DNA of 35,165 bases, taken from Priapulus caudatus (taxonomy: Eukaryota > Priapulida > Priapulimorpha > Priapulimorphida > Priapulidae). The stretch is from contig NW_014577915.1 in NCBI RefSeq assembly GCF_000485595.1, forward strand, positions 109,134-144,298. Reading direction: 5' to 3'. Shown piece by piece: positions 33,840-35,165 of this stretch (within the stretch, counting starts at the first letter, position 1; every line of letters begins with the position of its first letter). The notes below the pieces were generated by a model. That model ran no database searches, was not told the origin of the DNA, and saw nothing but the letters and a program-made list of their open reading frames with translations. The position numbers and the translations under genes were made by a program.

Positions 33840-35165
33840 TTGCACATCACATCACATCAACGGCAGTGGTAAGTCGGCCGTTCAGTATTTCAACGGCTGT
33901 TGCCGGTGAACCACCGCTGGGGATGAGTGCGACAGCCAACCTCGTTCTTGGAATTGCTGAAAAGCGGGGCAAAAGGGTGAATAACCGTTGCTTTGCCACT
34001 AAATTAGGAATATAACTATGCATGCAGGTGAGTTTTGTCATAGAGATAGCAAGAACGGCGTGCGGCGTGCGTTCAGAGTTTGGGCACAATTAGCCGTCGA
34101 CTACGGTCACGATATTCGGGACGGCGGGGGGGGGGGATCATGAAAGGATCGGATGACAAATTTAGGGGTCAAGGGTCAAAGGTCAAGATGTAGTAACGGA
34201 GGGGAAAATTAATTTCTTTTACTTAAGGTATTATAGCGGGAAGACGGCAATTGCGGCCACAAAGCTTAACGGCTCGTCGAAGCCTATGCCTCGTTATTCG
34301 GGCGGTATATAGTGTGATGGGCGAGGCGAAACCCAACACCAGTGGCGAAATTGGAGGTCACAGGGAAAGGGGCAGGGCGGGAAAAGGTCAGTATCAGACA
34401 TTTCTGAGAAATGGCATAATGGACAGATGGTGAAAATTTTTTGTCGTGACGCGCTGGACCTACATGTTTTATTCACTTTAATTAAAAGGACCATAAAATG
34501 TGACTGGCCACTGACGTGCGAAGAGTAAAGTGTCTGATAACCTTTGGACCCTCGAGAGGAGGGTTAAACATGGATTCCTACGCTCAATGATGTCACAGCG
34601 TTGTCATAGTCATGGCACATCATAAGTAGAAAGCAATAAGCTGGATAGTCCCGAACGGTGACAGCACAGGCGTCACGGGTTAAAGGGCCTTGGATCGAAT
34701 CCCATCAGATTTTTTATTTTATTTAGACCTGTTTTCTGTATTTTTCATATCTTTATTCTTTAACTATTCTTTTCAATTAACGCAAAGATTACATAGGTTA
34801 TTTACAACGAATTTAATAACACAAATAATTTTTACAATTTTTTTATAAGTTATTTAATAGGGTTCAGGGTTAGGGTCCAAGGCCACCATAAAACAAAGCA
34901 GTTTCAGGCACCGCGATTTGTATACAACCAATGGGATTTCGGGAGGTTGCAGAATGTATAGGAGGTTGCTGAAAATGATGTGTACGCAACGGCGTATTGG
35001 CATTATCTGCGTCTAACAAGGTGTCACTACGCCGAACTAATGTTAGTTATAACGTAGCACAGACCTCAGATGAGCCCAGACGCTCTGCGGCTCTATGTTT
35101 ACACGATTGGTTGTTACACATTGATTACATGTTGATATCATTATAATGAACATAAACACTCACAT
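33840..35165. other. Right-end region, no confident gene
   Basis: 33847-34089 is open on both strands (for example ATANLVLGIAEKRGKRVNNR on plus), with no family I recognise. A run of G (about 34126-34137) and repeated GGGTCAAAGGTCAA-type words (34167-34184, like nuclear-receptor half sites) follow. A GGATCGAATCCC box near 34690 resembles a tRNA B box. TTCAGGGTTAGGG occurs at 34863-34875. Confidence 0.4.

Overview
The window is animal (metazoan) nuclear DNA. Genes are split by GT-AG introns of about 50 bp to several kb, intergenic DNA carries many microsatellites and small inverted-repeat transposons, and the recognisable genes are animal genes. The mix (a sperm/cilium gene, the shelterin-type gene RAP1, a solo THAP gene, a glutathionyl-hydroquinone reductase, abundant MITEs, TTAGGG motifs) suits a marine invertebrate such as an echinoderm, hemichordate, cephalochordate or lophotrochozoan. 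I cannot name the species from sequence alone.

Layout. (1) 1-7754, plus strand: the telomere protein RAP1 (TERF2IP), entered mid-gene. I see the end of the BRCT region, a split Myb domain, an acidic/serine-rich linker and a short C-terminal (RCT) exon. Its introns hold at least five small DNA transposons with intact terminal inverted repeats (TIRs) and target-site duplications (TSDs). (2) 8275-12981, minus strand: a complete nine-exon SPATA17 gene (IQ-motif, flagellar/ciliary), tail-to-tail with RAP1, with a consensus RFX X-box 18 bp upstream of its ATG. Two of its introns hold inverted-repeat elements carrying TTAGGG-like telomeric motifs. (3) 13.28-14.08 kb: microsatellites, a GTGC-type minisatellite and a 25-N gap. 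(4) 14.1-19.0 kb: gene-free and, from about 14.4 kb, CpG-rich DNA. (5) 19128-21775, minus strand: a THAP zinc-finger gene or pseudogene. Its first intron contains a 1.6-kb TIR-flanked element filled with the GTGC/CACGTG minisatellite, and its first exon contains a 10-nt frame-breaking insertion. (6) 22-26.3 kb: simple repeats and a CTCC polypyrimidine tract. (7) 26404-28816, plus strand: a glutathionyl-hydroquinone reductase (CPWA) gene whose 5' exons are clean, whose middle is missing and whose 3' exons are frameshifted. (8) 29.9-33.25 kb: polypyrimidine / core / polypurine cassettes. (9) 33.25-35.17 kb: an inverted copy of the 23.7-24.2 kb segment, then unannotated DNA.

There are no operon-like relations. 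RAP1 and SPATA17 converge and probably have abutting 3' ends. Single-N seams at 24353, 24647 and 27281 and dense indels to their right suggest that much of 24-34 kb is poorly polished sequence, so broken frames there should not be read as biology without reads. The most unusual structures are the TIR-bounded minisatellite abutting a THAP splice acceptor, the Y-core-R cassettes able to fold on themselves, and transposons carrying telomeric motifs.
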